Position numbers and translations under genes: made by a program. A DNA stretch of 64,000 nucleotides from Actinomadura craniellae (GTDB lineage Bacteria; Actinomycetota; Actinomycetes; Streptosporangiales; Streptosporangiaceae): NCBI RefSeq assembly GCF_003289645.1, contig NZ_QLYX01000009.1, forward strand, positions 186,001 to 250,000, given 5' to 3'. The stretch's first letter is position 1, and every line of letters begins with the position of its first letter. The notes below the pieces were generated by a model that saw nothing but the letters and a program-made list of their open reading frames with translations, ran no database searches and was not told the origin of the DNA. Below are positions 16,740 through 25,800 of this stretch, in pieces.

Positions 16740-17515
16740 CGGTCATCGATGATTCCGGCCCCATGGTCCGGGCCGAGCAGGTGCACAAGAGCTTCGGCCG
16801 GACCGAGGTGCTCAAGGGCATCGACCTGGAGGTCCGCTCCGGCGAGGTGATGTGCGTCATCGGCCCGTCCGGCTCGGGCAAGTCGACCTTCCTGCGGTGC
16901 ATCAACCACCTGGAGAAGATCGACGCCGGCCGGCTGTGGGTGAACGGCCACCTGGTCGGGTACCGGGAGAAGGGCGGCAAGCTCTACGAGCTGCGCGACC
17001 GCGAGGTCTCGGCCCAGCGGCGCGAGATCGGCATGGTCTTCCAGCGGTTCAACCTCTTCCCGCACATGACGGCGCTGGGGAACGTCATGGAGGCGCCCCT
17101 CCGGGTGAAGAAGGAGCCCAAGGCGGCGGCGCGGGAGAAGGCGCTCGCGCTGCTGGAGCGGGTCGGGCTGGGCGACAAGTGCGACAACTACCCCGGGCAG
17201 CTGTCCGGCGGGCAGCAGCAGCGAGTGGCGATCGCCCGGGCGCTGGCCATGGAGCCGCGGCTGATGCTGTTCGACGAGCCCACCTCCGCCCTCGACCCCG
17301 AACTGGTCGGCGAGGTGCTGGACGTGATGAAGTCGCTGGCCCTCGACGGCATGACCATGATCGTGGTCACCCACGAGATCGGCTTCGCCCGCGAGGTGGG
17401 CGACTCGCTGGTCTTCATGGACGACGGCGTGGTGGTCGAGAAGGGCGTCCCGCGCGAGGTGCTGAACGACCCCAGCCACCCGCGCACCCAGGACTTCCTG
17501 TCCAAGGTCCTCTGA
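16736..17515 (+). CDS. Amino-acid ABC transporter ATP-binding protein
   Basis: The 259-residue ATPase contains Walker [10 protein letters not shown] near residue 43, Q-loop [16 protein letters not shown], signature [15 protein letters not shown] near residue 160, Walker [15 protein letters not shown] and the switch His in [10 protein letters not shown] roughly 15-residue insert ([22 protein letters not shown]) before the Q-loop is the one common in polar amino-acid importers. Overlapping ATGA with the permease marks translational coupling. The unit ends at the hairpin at 17521-17548. Confidence 0.95.
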   Translation: MTVIDDSGPMVRAEQVHKSFGRTEVLKGIDLEVRSGEVMCVIGPSGSGKSTFLRCINHLEKIDAGRLWVNGHLVGYREKGGKLYELRDREVSAQRREIGMVFQRFNLFPHMTALGNVMEAPLRVKKEPKAAAREKALALLERVGLGDKCDNYPGQLSGGQQQRVAIARALAMEPRLMLFDEPTSALDPELVGEVLDVMKSLALDGMTMIVVTHEIGFAREVGDSLVFMDDGVVVEKGVPREVLNDPSHPRTQDFLSKVL

Positions 17516-17520
17516 GCGCG

Positions 17521-17548
17521 GGCCCCCGGTGATCAGTTGCCGGGGGCC
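17521..17548 (+). terminator. Terminator after the ABC transporter operon
   Basis: GGCCCCCGG (17521-17529) and CCGGGGGCC (17540-17548) form a perfect 9-bp stem with a 10-base loop, 5 bases past the ATPase stop. Confidence 0.75.
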
Positions 17549-17567
17549 GCGACTTAGGGTTGGCCGT

Positions 17568-18536
17568 ATGTTCGCTGTCACGGCCGCCCGGATCGACGCC
17601 GACAACCCACTGAACGGACTCGAGCTCGGAGAGCGGCCGGACCCGGCCGTCCCCGACGGGTGGACCACCGTCACGGTGCGCGCCGCCTCCCTCAACCACC
17701 ACGACCTGTGGACGCTCCGCGGCGTGGGCGTGCGCCCGGACCAGCTGCCGCTGGTGCTCGGCTGCGACGCCGCCGGGGTGGACGAGGACGGCAACGAGGT
17801 CATCGTCCACTCGGTGATCGGCGACCCGGACCGGGGCGGCGGCGACGAGACCCTGGACCCCAAGCGGTCGCTGCTGTCGGAGATCCACGACGGGACCTTC
17901 GCGGAGAAGCTCGTGGTGCCCCGGCGCAACCTGGTGCCCAAGCCCGCCGAGCTGTCGTTCGAGGCCGCGGCCTGCCTGCCCACCGCCTGGCTGACGGCGT
18001 ACCGGATGCTGTTCGACAAGTCCGGCGCGCAGCCCGGCTCGACCGTGCTGGTGCAGGGCGCCGGCGGCGGGGTCGCCACCGCGCTGGTCGCGCTCGGCGC
18101 CGCGGCCGGCTACCGCGTCTGGGTCACCGGCCGCAGCGAGGCCAAGCGCAAGCGCGCCCTCGAACTCGGCGCCGACCAGGTCTTCGAGATGGGCGCCCGG
18201 CTGCCCGACCGGGTGGACGCCGTCATGGAGACCGTCGGCGAGGCCACCTGGGCGCACTCGGTGAAGTCGCTGCGCCCCGGCGGCCGCATCGTGATCTCCG
18301 GCGCCACCACCGGGTCGATGCCGCCCGCCGAGCTGACCCGGGTGTTCTTCCTCCAGCTCTCGGTGGTCGGCAGCACCATGGGGACCCGCGAACAACTCGT
18401 CCGGGTGGCCCGCTTCTGCGCCACCACCGGCGTCCGCCCCCTGATCGACCGCACCCTGCCACTCGCCCAGGCCCGCGACGGCTTCGCCGCCATGGCCCAG
18501 GGCGACCTCTTCGGCAAAATCGTCTTCACCCTCTGA
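17568..18536 (+). CDS. Zinc-independent quinone oxidoreductase / MDR-superfamily alcohol dehydrogenase
   Basis: A medium-chain dehydrogenase of 322 residues. The N-terminal GroES-like domain has AASLNHHDLWTLRGVG and LVLGCDAAGVDEDG; the Rossmann domain has VLVQGAGGGVATALVALGAAAGYRVWVTGRS near residue 165. The cysteine-rich structural zinc loop of true alcohol dehydrogenases is absent, which favours the quinone-oxidoreductase branch using NADPH. ATG 17568 gives a normal start; an in-frame ATC/ATG region upstream lies in the terminator hairpin. Substrate unknown. Confidence 0.85.
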   Translation: MFAVTAARIDADNPLNGLELGERPDPAVPDGWTTVTVRAASLNHHDLWTLRGVGVRPDQLPLVLGCDAAGVDEDGNEVIVHSVIGDPDRGGGDETLDPKRSLLSEIHDGTFAEKLVVPRRNLVPKPAELSFEAAACLPTAWLTAYRMLFDKSGAQPGSTVLVQGAGGGVATALVALGAAAGYRVWVTGRSEAKRKRALELGADQVFEMGARLPDRVDAVMETVGEATWAHSVKSLRPGGRIVISGATTGSMPPAELTRVFFLQLSVVGSTMGTREQLVRVARFCATTGVRPLIDRTLPLAQARDGFAAMAQGDLFGKIVFTL

Positions 18537-18550
18537 CCCCCTCTCCTCGG

Positions 18551-18600
18551 TGATCCTTCAGCATCCGAGGCGCCATGGCGCACCGAAAGTTGAAGGATCA
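18551..18600. repeat. 50-bp palindromic repeat, copy 1
   Basis: Begins TGATCCTTCAGCATCC and ends TTGAAGGATCA, so the termini are inverted repeats of about 11 bp (one unpaired G). The same 50-base unit recurs at 18623-18672. It sits between two convergent genes. Confidence 0.75.
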
Positions 18601-18622
18601 AGGAGCAGTGGCCTCCGGGACG

Positions 18623-18672
18623 TGATCCTTCAGCATCCGGGGTGCTGGGGCGCCCTGGATGCTGAAGGATCA
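18623..18672. repeat. 50-bp palindromic repeat, copy 2
   Basis: TGATCCTTCAGCATCC at the left and GGATGCTGAAGGATCA at the right form a perfect 16-bp terminal inverted repeat. Same length and left end as copy 1, from which it is separated by 22 bases. The last 43 bases overlap the 3' end of the kinase gene on the minus strand. Confidence 0.8.
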
Positions 18673-19136
18673 TGGGTGCTGCGCTCGAGGAACCGCCGGG
18701 CCGCCCGCGGGTCGCGCAGCAGGTGCAGGTCGGCGTGCGGGGCGTGGGTGGCGATGGCCCGGGTGAGCCGGGGCAGGCTGCGCCGCCGGTAGGACCACAC
18801 CCAGCGCCAGAAGTCGGCGCGCTCGCGGCCCCGGCGGATCGCCCGCCACGCGCACCGCGGAAAGGAGAAGTTCAGGAGGACGACGGTGTCGGCCCGGCGC
18901 AGCCGGACGTCCAGGGCATGGTCGTAGGGGCCGAGGTCGCCGTCCAGGATCCAGCAGTCCTGCCCGACGAGCCGCTGCTGGACGGCCGCCCACCGCTCCG
19001 GGGCGGTCCCCGCGAGCCCGGGCTCCCAGAACAGCGCGTCCAACTCGACGACGGGCAGCCCCGTCACCTCACCGAGACGGCGGGCGAGGGTCGACTTGCC
19101 CGCACCACCCCGGCCGAGGACCAGCACCCGTTGCAT
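18630..19136 (-). CDS. P-loop nucleotide kinase (adenylate kinase/FlaR-like)
   Basis: A 168-residue kinase-like protein starting at MQRVLVLGRGGAGKSTLARRLGE, where GRGGAGKST is the Walker A loop. LPVVELDALFWEPGL and WILDGDLGPYDHALDVRLRRADTVVLLNFS match the 'topology modulation' or FlaR-type adenylate-kinase-like family, whose substrate is unknown. ATG 19136 is the only start that fits the P-loop spacing. The last 15 residues (STHDPSASRAPQHPGC) are encoded by the 50-bp repeat, so the repeat seems to have replaced the native C-terminus. Confidence 0.8.
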   Translation of the reverse strand: MQRVLVLGRGGAGKSTLARRLGEVTGLPVVELDALFWEPGLAGTAPERWAAVQQRLVGQDCWILDGDLGPYDHALDVRLRRADTVVLLNFSFPRCAWRAIRRGRERADFWRWVWSYRRRSLPRLTRAIATHAPHADLHLLRDPRAARRFLERSTHDPSASRAPQHPGC

Positions 19137-19289
19137 GTCCCCATGCTGCCGCGCCGTCCGGCTCACCTGCACGAACGTGGGCTCGCACTCACCCTGCCCG
19201 CTTGAGCCGGGCCAACTCGACGCAGTTGCCGCCACCTTGGCTGAGGGTTCAAGCGACCTCCATGTGGTGGTCAAGTACGTCTTGAGGGA

Positions 19290-20063
19290 TCAGGAGGGGT
19301 CGCGGCGGCGGAAGAGTTCGGTGAAGAGGCGGTCGGCCGTTTCCTCCAGGATGGTGCGGGCGGCGGTGAGGGTTTCGGTGTCGACGCGGCCGTGGTCCTT
19401 GGCGGTCTGGCGGATCTCCTCGACGAAGGAGTGCAGCAGCTCGTCGAGTTCCAGGCGGGCCCGTTCCTCGTCGGTGCCGGTGGCGGCCTGCCAGGTGTCG
19501 TCCCAGCTCTGCTGCCAGGCCTGGCGCTGCTCCTGCCACTGGCGTTTCCAGTCGCGGCCGTGGCCGCGCCATTCCTGCTGGTGCCGGCGCCACTGGTCCT
19601 TCTGCCGGCGCCATTCGTCCTTCTGGCGGCGGGCGCCGTCCCGGAGGGTCTGCTCGGCGGCCAGCGGGCCCTGCTCGCGGACCTCGCGGACGGCGCGGGT
19701 CAGTTCCTCGCGCAGTGAGCGCACCGTTTCGCGGACGTCCTCCTGGACCTCGCGGGCGAACTGCTGGGCGGAGGCCGAGATCTCGGCCTCCAGTTCGGCG
19801 AGCTCGTCCATCCGGCGGTCCAGTTCGGCGCGGCCGTCGTCGGTGATCGAGTAGACCTTCTTGCCCTTGACGACCTCGTGCGTGACCAGCCCCTCGCGCT
19901 CCAGCCGGGCCAGCCGGGGGTAGATCGTGCCGGGGGAGGGGGAGTAGATCCCCATGAACCGGTCGCGGAGCAGCCGGATCACCTCGTAGCCGTGCCGGGG
20001 GCTCTCCTCCAGCAGCTTGAGCAGGTACAACCTGAGCCGGCCGTGGCCGAAAACGGGGGTCAA
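19290..20063 (-). CDS. PadR-family transcriptional regulator with long coiled-coil tail
   Basis: The 257-residue protein starts at TTG 20063 behind GGAGGAACA. The N-terminal winged helix (residues about 5-85: LYLLKLLEESPRHGYEVIRLLRDRF, SPSPGTIYPRLARLEREGLV, KVYSITDDGRAELDRR) is PadR-like. The rest is far longer than usual. Residues about 85-140 look like a coiled coil, then comes a highly charged segment with eight Trp in some 43 residues (EWRRQKDQWRRHQQEWR and similar), then a helical end. The gene overlaps the DUF4097 stop by four bases (TTGA), so the two are coupled. PadR proteins usually repress their own operon. Confidence 0.85.
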   Translation of the reverse strand: MTPVFGHGRLRLYLLKLLEESPRHGYEVIRLLRDRFMGIYSPSPGTIYPRLARLEREGLVTHEVVKGKKVYSITDDGRAELDRRMDELAELEAEISASAQQFAREVQEDVRETVRSLREELTRAVREVREQGPLAAEQTLRDGARRQKDEWRRQKDQWRRHQQEWRGHGRDWKRQWQEQRQAWQQSWDDTWQAATGTDEERARLELDELLHSFVEEIRQTAKDHGRVDTETLTAARTILEETADRLFTELFRRRDPS

Positions 20064-20899
20064 TGTTCCTCCATCTCGGCGCGCGGGGGGTCCGCGGGCC
20101 GACTGAGCAGGGTGACGCCGCCCGAGACCGTGGTCACCGACAGCCGTCCCGAACCGGTGCCGAGCCGGCCGGCGACGCCCTTGAGCAGGGGACGCTCGAC
20201 CGGTTCGAGCCGGGGGAACGAGGTGTCGATCTCTCCGGCGGCGGAGTTCAGGTCGACGTCGGCGGAGGCGGACTCCGGCAGCCGGAGGGCGACCTCGCCG
20301 GACACCGTGTGCACCTGAACCTGCCCGGCGCCGACCAGGTCGATGTCGGCGGAGATCCGGCCGCTCACGGTGCGGGCGGTCAGTTTGTCGACCGAGCCGC
20401 CCGCCACCGCCAGGTCGCCGGAGACCGAGGTGAAGCCGACGGCGCCGGCCAGCCCCTGCGCCGCGACGTCGCCGGAGACGGTGGACGCGTCGATCCGGCC
20501 GGTCACGCCGTCGAGGGTGATGTCGCCCGCCGCGCTCCGGATGGAGGTGCGGGCGGTCAGGCCGGTGACGACCGCGTCGGCGGCGCCCAGGTTGAGCTGG
20601 ACGGGGCAGTCGTGGGGGACCGTCACGGTGATGACCGCGCGGCCCGCGCCCACCCCCTCGGCCAGTTGCTCCCGCAGCCATTTCAGCAGGCCGTCGGGCG
20701 ACAGGTTCTGGTGCGTGACGGAGAGCATGCCGGCCTCGTGCGCCACCACCAGGGGCGGGCCGGCCACCTCGGTGATCTCCAGCGAGGGCGGGCCGTCGCC
20801 GGCGAGGACGGAGACGCCGCCCGCGACGAGCGTGGCTTTCAGGGCGACCACCCCGTCGAAACCGAGGGTGGTCGGTTCGTCGATCGTCCACTGCGCCAT
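20060..20899 (-). CDS. DUF4097-family beta-helix/adhesin-like protein
   Basis: The 279-residue protein carries repeated short beta-strand units of the DUF4097 type (TSIRSAAGDITLDGVTGRIDASTVSGDVAAQGL and again SVSGDLAVAGGSVDKLTARTVSGRISADIDLVG). No signal peptide or membrane segment is present, so it is probably cytosolic. Genes of this family are often paired with a PadR regulator, as here (translationally coupled, four-base overlap). ATG 20899 is the start. Biochemical role unknown; membrane or envelope stress sensing is a common guess. Confidence 0.85.
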   Translation of the reverse strand: MAQWTIDEPTTLGFDGVVALKATLVAGGVSVLAGDGPPSLEITEVAGPPLVVAHEAGMLSVTHQNLSPDGLLKWLREQLAEGVGAGRAVITVTVPHDCPVQLNLGAADAVVTGLTARTSIRSAAGDITLDGVTGRIDASTVSGDVAAQGLAGAVGFTSVSGDLAVAGGSVDKLTARTVSGRISADIDLVGAGQVQVHTVSGEVALRLPESASADVDLNSAAGEIDTSFPRLEPVERPLLKGVAGRLGTGSGRLSVTTVSGGVTLLSRPADPPRAEMEEH

Positions 20900-21084
20900 C
20901 GCGGCGGCCCTTTCGCCCGGGAGCTGTCTCCTGGATACACGATATGACGCGAAAATCTAAAGTCAAGATGTATCGCGAGTTGGGGCTGGTGTGAGGATTT
21001 GGGTCCCACATTGGGTCCGTGGACCTATGCGCCACCGTTCATGAGCGGTTTCAATACTCAGTTCGTCATCGATTGGGGGCATCG

Positions 21085-22137
21085 GTGCACTGGCGCGGTG
21101 AGCGTGGTGAAGGCGCGATCAACTACATCGTGGTGATCGTGCTGATCGGCGCGGTGTTAGCAACAGCGACCGTAGCGGGGTTACCGCAGAAGATCGCGGC
21201 GGGGGTGGAGTCGGGGATCTGCCGGGTCACCGACGAGAACTGCGATCCTGCGGCGGGTGCGTCCCCCACGCCGGGTGCGTCCTTACCGGGCGCCCCCTCG
21301 CCCGAGGCGCCGCCCCCCACCGAGGGGTTACCGGCCGACGACCCGGCGGTGGTCGCCTACAACAACGCGGTGAACGAGGCGAACGCGGCCGACCTCGAGT
21401 TACGGAACGCCGAGGGCGAGTGGGGCGGGGCCAAGGACGAGCTGATCAACCTGCTCAAGGACCTGATCGGGTTGGCGGCGCTGGAGAACTGCCTGGGCGA
21501 GGGCGACATCGTCGCCTGCCTGGAACTGGTGGCCACCGCCGTGCCATGGGGCAAGTTCTTCAAACTCCTCAAGACCCTCCCCAAAGCCATCAAGCTGGCC
21601 AACCGCCTCAAGAACATCTGGGACCGGGTCTCGGCCGCCCGCAAACGCCGCGACGACGCCCAGGACGCCCTGCGCCGCGCCAGGGAAGCCCTCGACCGCA
21701 AGAAGCCGCCGCTGGCCTGCCCGATACCGGTGCCCAGGGGCCTCTCGCCCGGTGTTCCGATCCGGCCGGCGCGCTTCACCGGGACCGCCTCGTACGTCCA
21801 CCCGCCGGGCGCCGGCGATCACGTCGTCCTGGTCCGCAGGGCCCCACCGGACGCGTGCCGGCTGACCTCCACACCGACCTCCCCGGCGTTCACCAGCAAG
21901 ACGGTGTACAACAACGGGAAGCTGCGCATCGACGTCGAGAACCCCGTCCCCGGCAAGGACGGAGCCGCCCAGATCCACGTGCAGTTCATGGGCCGGGGCG
22001 CCGACCCGACGAAGTACTACTACAACCCGAGCGACGGCACCTGGGTGTCGGAGACCGGTACCGTGCTGTCGGGCCGGATCGCCAGGCAGATCCCGCAGTC
22101 CGCGATCACCAAGGCCCTCAACCTGCTGGGGCTCTAG
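21085..22137 (+). CDS. Candidate secreted polymorphic toxin with pilin-like N-terminus
   Basis: A 350-residue protein from GTG 21085. The N-terminus is short and basic, then GEGAINYIVVIVLIGAVLA, which looks like the Glu-plus-hydrophobic stalk of TadE/Flp-type pilins. A Pro-rich spacer follows (residues about 55-85), then a helical region with a hydrophobic patch (IGLAALENCLGEGDIVACLELV) and Lys/Arg-rich helices. A compact C-terminal domain of about 80 residues contains KLRIDVENPVPGKDGAAQIH and KYYYNPSDGTW. Similar tips occur at the ends of polymorphic toxins as I recall, but I cannot name the family. Five in-frame TTA codons (21157, 21181, 21283, 21328, 21400) are striking in this genome. The gene 2 bases downstream is the likely immunity partner. 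Confidence 0.65.
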   Translation: MHWRGERGEGAINYIVVIVLIGAVLATATVAGLPQKIAAGVESGICRVTDENCDPAAGASPTPGASLPGAPSPEAPPPTEGLPADDPAVVAYNNAVNEANAADLELRNAEGEWGGAKDELINLLKDLIGLAALENCLGEGDIVACLELVATAVPWGKFFKLLKTLPKAIKLANRLKNIWDRVSAARKRRDDAQDALRRAREALDRKKPPLACPIPVPRGLSPGVPIRPARFTGTASYVHPPGAGDHVVLVRRAPPDACRLTSTPTSPAFTSKTVYNNGKLRIDVENPVPGKDGAAQIHVQFMGRGADPTKYYYNPSDGTWVSETGTVLSGRIARQIPQSAITKALNLLGL

Positions 22138-22139
22138 CC

Positions 22140-22634
22140 ATGCGAACGAACGCGCCGATGCACGACCTCCTCGCCGCGCAGGCGGCCCCGGACCTGCCCG
22201 GCGACCTCCGGGAGATCGTCGAGGCGGGCTGGACGACCGGGCCCGCCGGGACGCTCCTGCTGGCCGTCCAGTACCGCGACCGCTGGAATCCCGAGGTCGG
22301 CGAGGCCGACGTCGGCGCCTACGAGTACGAGATCAACGACATCCACGTCTCGACCGCCGACCTCCCGGTGGACGAGGGTCTGCCCGCCCGGGCCGCCGCC
22401 CGGGGCCTGACCTTCGCGCTGCGCGCCATGGAACGGGCCGCCGGGCTGCCAGGCGCCGACCTGCTGGCAGCCGTCGTCAGCACTCCCATCGACGAGGAGT
22501 TCCTGGAATCGGGGACCACGGTCAAGTTCTTCACCCGCCGCGGCCGGCACCCCGATTGGTTCGACGACCTCGAACGGTTCCAACTGGACGGCGTCGCGCT
22601 GGTCGAGATGCCGGACGCGCTCGGGCGGCGCTGA
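22140..22634 (+). CDS. Putative immunity protein for the upstream toxin
   Basis: This 164-residue acidic protein has no signal peptide or membrane segment. It starts at ATG 22140, two bases after the stop of the toxin candidate. No known motif is recognised; it has alternating hydrophobic strands (GTLLLAVQYRDRW, YEYEINDIHVS) and a helix (RGLTFALRAMERAAGL). The immunity role is inferred only from order, size, acidity and tight spacing. Confidence 0.55.
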   Translation: MRTNAPMHDLLAAQAAPDLPGDLREIVEAGWTTGPAGTLLLAVQYRDRWNPEVGEADVGAYEYEINDIHVSTADLPVDEGLPARAAARGLTFALRAMERAAGLPGADLLAAVVSTPIDEEFLESGTTVKFFTRRGRHPDWFDDLERFQLDGVALVEMPDALGRR

Positions 22635-22637
22635 GCC

Positions 22638-22817
22638 CTACTCCTCGTCCTCGTCATCGAGCCGGGCCAGCCAGGTGGCCAGCCGCTCGACCGGGGTCTC
22701 GAACTCGGGGTTGAGGTCGACGAACTCCCGCAGTCGCTCGGCCACCCAGCCCAGGGTGACCTCCTCGGCGCCCCGGCGGTCGGTCAGCTCCTCGATGCCC
22801 CGATCGGTGAAGTACAT
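22638..22817 (-). CDS. Small DUF6104-type protein downstream of kgd
   Basis: A 59-residue protein (MYFTDRGIEELTDRRGAEEV at the start, ending LATWLARLDDEDEE). The family is widespread in actinomycetes, where I recall it beside the 2-oxoglutarate dehydrogenase gene, as here. ATG 22817 matches the usual start; an in-frame ATG at 22832 would add MGVST. It lies downstream of kgd past a hairpin. Function unknown; very acidic C-terminus. Confidence 0.72.
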   Translation of the reverse strand: MYFTDRGIEELTDRRGAEEVTLGWVAERLREFVDLNPEFETPVERLATWLARLDDEDEE

Positions 22818-22842
22818 GGTGGAAACCCCCATCAAGAGGAGA

Positions 22843-22868
22843 ACCCCGGAGCACGAGTGCCCCGGGGT
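22843..22868 (-). terminator. Terminator after kgd
   Basis: ACCCCGG (22843-22849) pairs with CCGGGGT (22862-22868), 14 bases past the kgd stop on the minus strand. Confidence 0.5.
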
Positions 22869-22881
22869 CCTCGCGGTCGTC

Positions 22882-25800
22882 CTACCGGTCGCCGAACAGC
22901 GACTCCAGCAGCCTGCGCTGCTCCAGCTCGTGCTGCTTGGCCGAGCCCACCGCCGGCGAGGAACTCGCCGGGCGGGAGATCCGCCGCAGCTCACGGCCGC
23001 CGAGATACGCCGGGAGCGTCAGCGCGAAGAACGGCCAGGCGCCCATGTTCTTCGGCTCGTCCTGCATGTACACGACCTCGGCGTCGGCCGGGTACTTGGC
23101 CAGCTCGGCCTTGATCTCGTCGATCGGCAGCGGGTAGAGGCGCTCGATCCGCACGATCGCGGTGGTGGTGTCGCCGGCCTTCTCCCGGGCCGCCACCGCG
23201 TCGTAGTAGATCTTGCCGGTGGTGAGCACGACCCGCCGCACGCCCGCCGGGTCGGTGACCGTGGTGTCGGGGATCACCGGCTGGAAGGCGCCCGAGGTGA
23301 ACGCCGACACCGGCGAGGTGGCCTGCTTGTGCCGCAGCAGGGACTTCGGCGTGAAGACCACCAGCGGCTTGTGCCGGTCCGACAGCGTCTGCCAGCGCAG
23401 CAGGTGGAAGTAGTTCGCCGGGGAGGTGGGGTAGACCACGGTCATGTTGTCCTGGGCGCACAGCTGCATGAACCGCTCGATGCGCGCCGAGGAGTGGTCG
23501 GGCCCCTGACCCTCGTAGCCGTGCGGGAGCAGCAGCACGACCGAGGAGTGCTGGCCCCACTTCTGCTCGCCGGACGAGATGAACTCGTCGATGATCGACT
23601 GGGCGCCGTTGACGAAGTCGCCGAACTGGGCCTCCCACAGCACCAGCGCGTCCGGCCGGGTGAGGGAGTAGCCGTACTCGAAGCCCATTGCGGCGAACTC
23701 GCTGAGCAGCGAGTCGTGCACGTAGAACTTCGACACGCCCTGGCCGAACTGGCGCAGCGGGGTGTGCTCCTCACCGGTCTTGCGGTCGACCAGCACCGCG
23801 TGCCGCTGGCCGAAGGTGCCGCGCCGGCTGTCCTGGCCGACCAGCCGCACCGGGTGGCCGTCGATCAGCAGCGAGCCGAACGCCAGCAGCTCGCCGGTGG
23901 CCCAGTCGATGGCGTCGTCCTCGACCATCTGGGCGCGGCGCTGCAGGATCGGCTGGAGCCGCGGGTGGACGGTGAAGCCCTCGGGCAGGCCGACCTGCGA
24001 GTCGATGACGCGCTTGACCACCTCGTGTGGGATCGCCGACCCGGCCGACGCGTGGTCGATCGGGATCCGCTCCTCGGCCTCGGGCTTGACCACCGAACCC
24101 GGCTCCTGCGGGCGCTTGGCCGCCTCGCGGGTCTCGGTGAAGGCACGCTCCAACTGGTCCTGGTAGTCGCGCAGCGCCTGCTCGGCCTCCTCGACCGTGA
24201 TGTCACCGCGGCCGATCAGCGCCTCGGTGTAGAGCTTGCGCACCGAGCGCTTGGCGTCGATCAGGTCGTACATCAGCGGCTGGGTGAACGAGGGGTTGTC
24301 GGACTCGTTGTGCCCGCGCCGCCGGTAGCAGACCATGTCGATGACGACGTCCTTCTTGAACGTCTGCCGGTACTCGAAGGCGAACCGCGCCACCCGGGCG
24401 CAGGCCTCGGGGTCGTCGCCGTTCACGTGGAAGATCGGCGCCTGGATCATCCGGGCCACGTCGGTGCTGTAGACGCTGGACCGGGAGTACTCCGGCGCGG
24501 TGGTGAAGCCCACCTGGTTGTTGACCACCACGTGCACGGTGCCGCCGGTGCGGTAGCCGCGCAGCTGCGACAGGTTCAGCGTCTCGGCCACCACGCCCTG
24601 CCCGGCGAACGCCGCGTCGCCGTGGATCAGCACGGGCAGCACGGTGAAGCCGGCCTCGCCGACGTCCAGGATGTCCTGCTTGGCGCGGACGACGCCCTCG
24701 GCGACCGGGTTGACGGCCTCCAGGTGGGACGGGTTCGCGGTCAGCGAGGTGCGGATCTTGGAGCCGTCGGCCGCCACGAAGTCGCCCTCGGCGCCCAGGT
24801 GGTACTTCACGTCACCGGAGCCCTGGGCGCTGCGCGGGTCGAGGTTGCCCTCGAACTCGCCGAAGATCTGCGCGTAGGACTTGCCGACGATGTTGGCCAG
24901 CACGTTCAGCCGGCCGCGGTGGGCCATGCCGATGACGACCTCGTCGAGGTTGTCGTGGGCCGCCGCCGAGATCACCGAGTCCAGCAGCGGGACCAGCGAC
25001 TCGCCGCCCTCCAGGGAGAACCGCTTCTGGCCGACGAACTTGGTCTGCAGGAAGGTCTCGAACGCCTCCGCGCTGTTCAGCCGGCCGAGGACGTGCAACT
25101 GCTCCTCGCGGGACGGCTTGTCGTGCGGGACCTCGACGCGGGCCTGGATCCAGGCCCGCTCCTCGGGGTCCTGGATGTGCATGTACTCGATGCCGACCGT
25201 GCGGCAGTACGAGCTGCGCAGCACGCCGAGGATGTCGCGCAGCTTCATGGTGGCCTGGCCGCCGAAGCCGCCGGTGGCGAACTCGCGCTCCAGGTCCCAC
25301 AGGGTCAGGCCGTGCTTGAGGATGTCGAGGTCGGGGTGCCGGCGCTGCTTGTACTCCAGCGGGTCGGTGTCGGCCATCAGGTGGCCGCGCACCCGGTACG
25401 CGTGGATCAGCTCGTGCACCCGGGCGATCTTGGCGACGTCCTCGTCGTGGCTGGCGGAGATGTCCTGGACCCAGCGGACGGGCTCGTAGGGGATCCGCAG
25501 CGCCTCGAAGATGTCGTCGTAGAAGCCGTCCTCGCCCAGCAGCAGCCGGTGCACCACCCGCAGGAAGTCGCCCGACTGGGCGCCCTGGATGATCCGGTGG
25601 TCGTAGGTGGACGTCAGCGTCATGACCTTGCTGATGCCCATGCGGGAGAGCGTCTCGGCGGAGGCGCCGGCGAACTCGGCCGGGTACTCCATGGCGCCCA
25701 CGCCGATGATGGCGCCCTGGCCCGGCATCAGCCTGGGCACCGAGTGCACGGTGCCGATGGTGCCCGGGTTGGTCAGGCTGATCGTGGTGCCCTGGTAGTC

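Noticed and set aside
19290-21035. One fused protein containing DUF4097-region residues and PadR
   Set aside because: The upstream part of this frame is a shadow of DUF4097. TTG 20063 with GGAGGAACA gives a normal PadR start and overlaps the DUF4097 stop.
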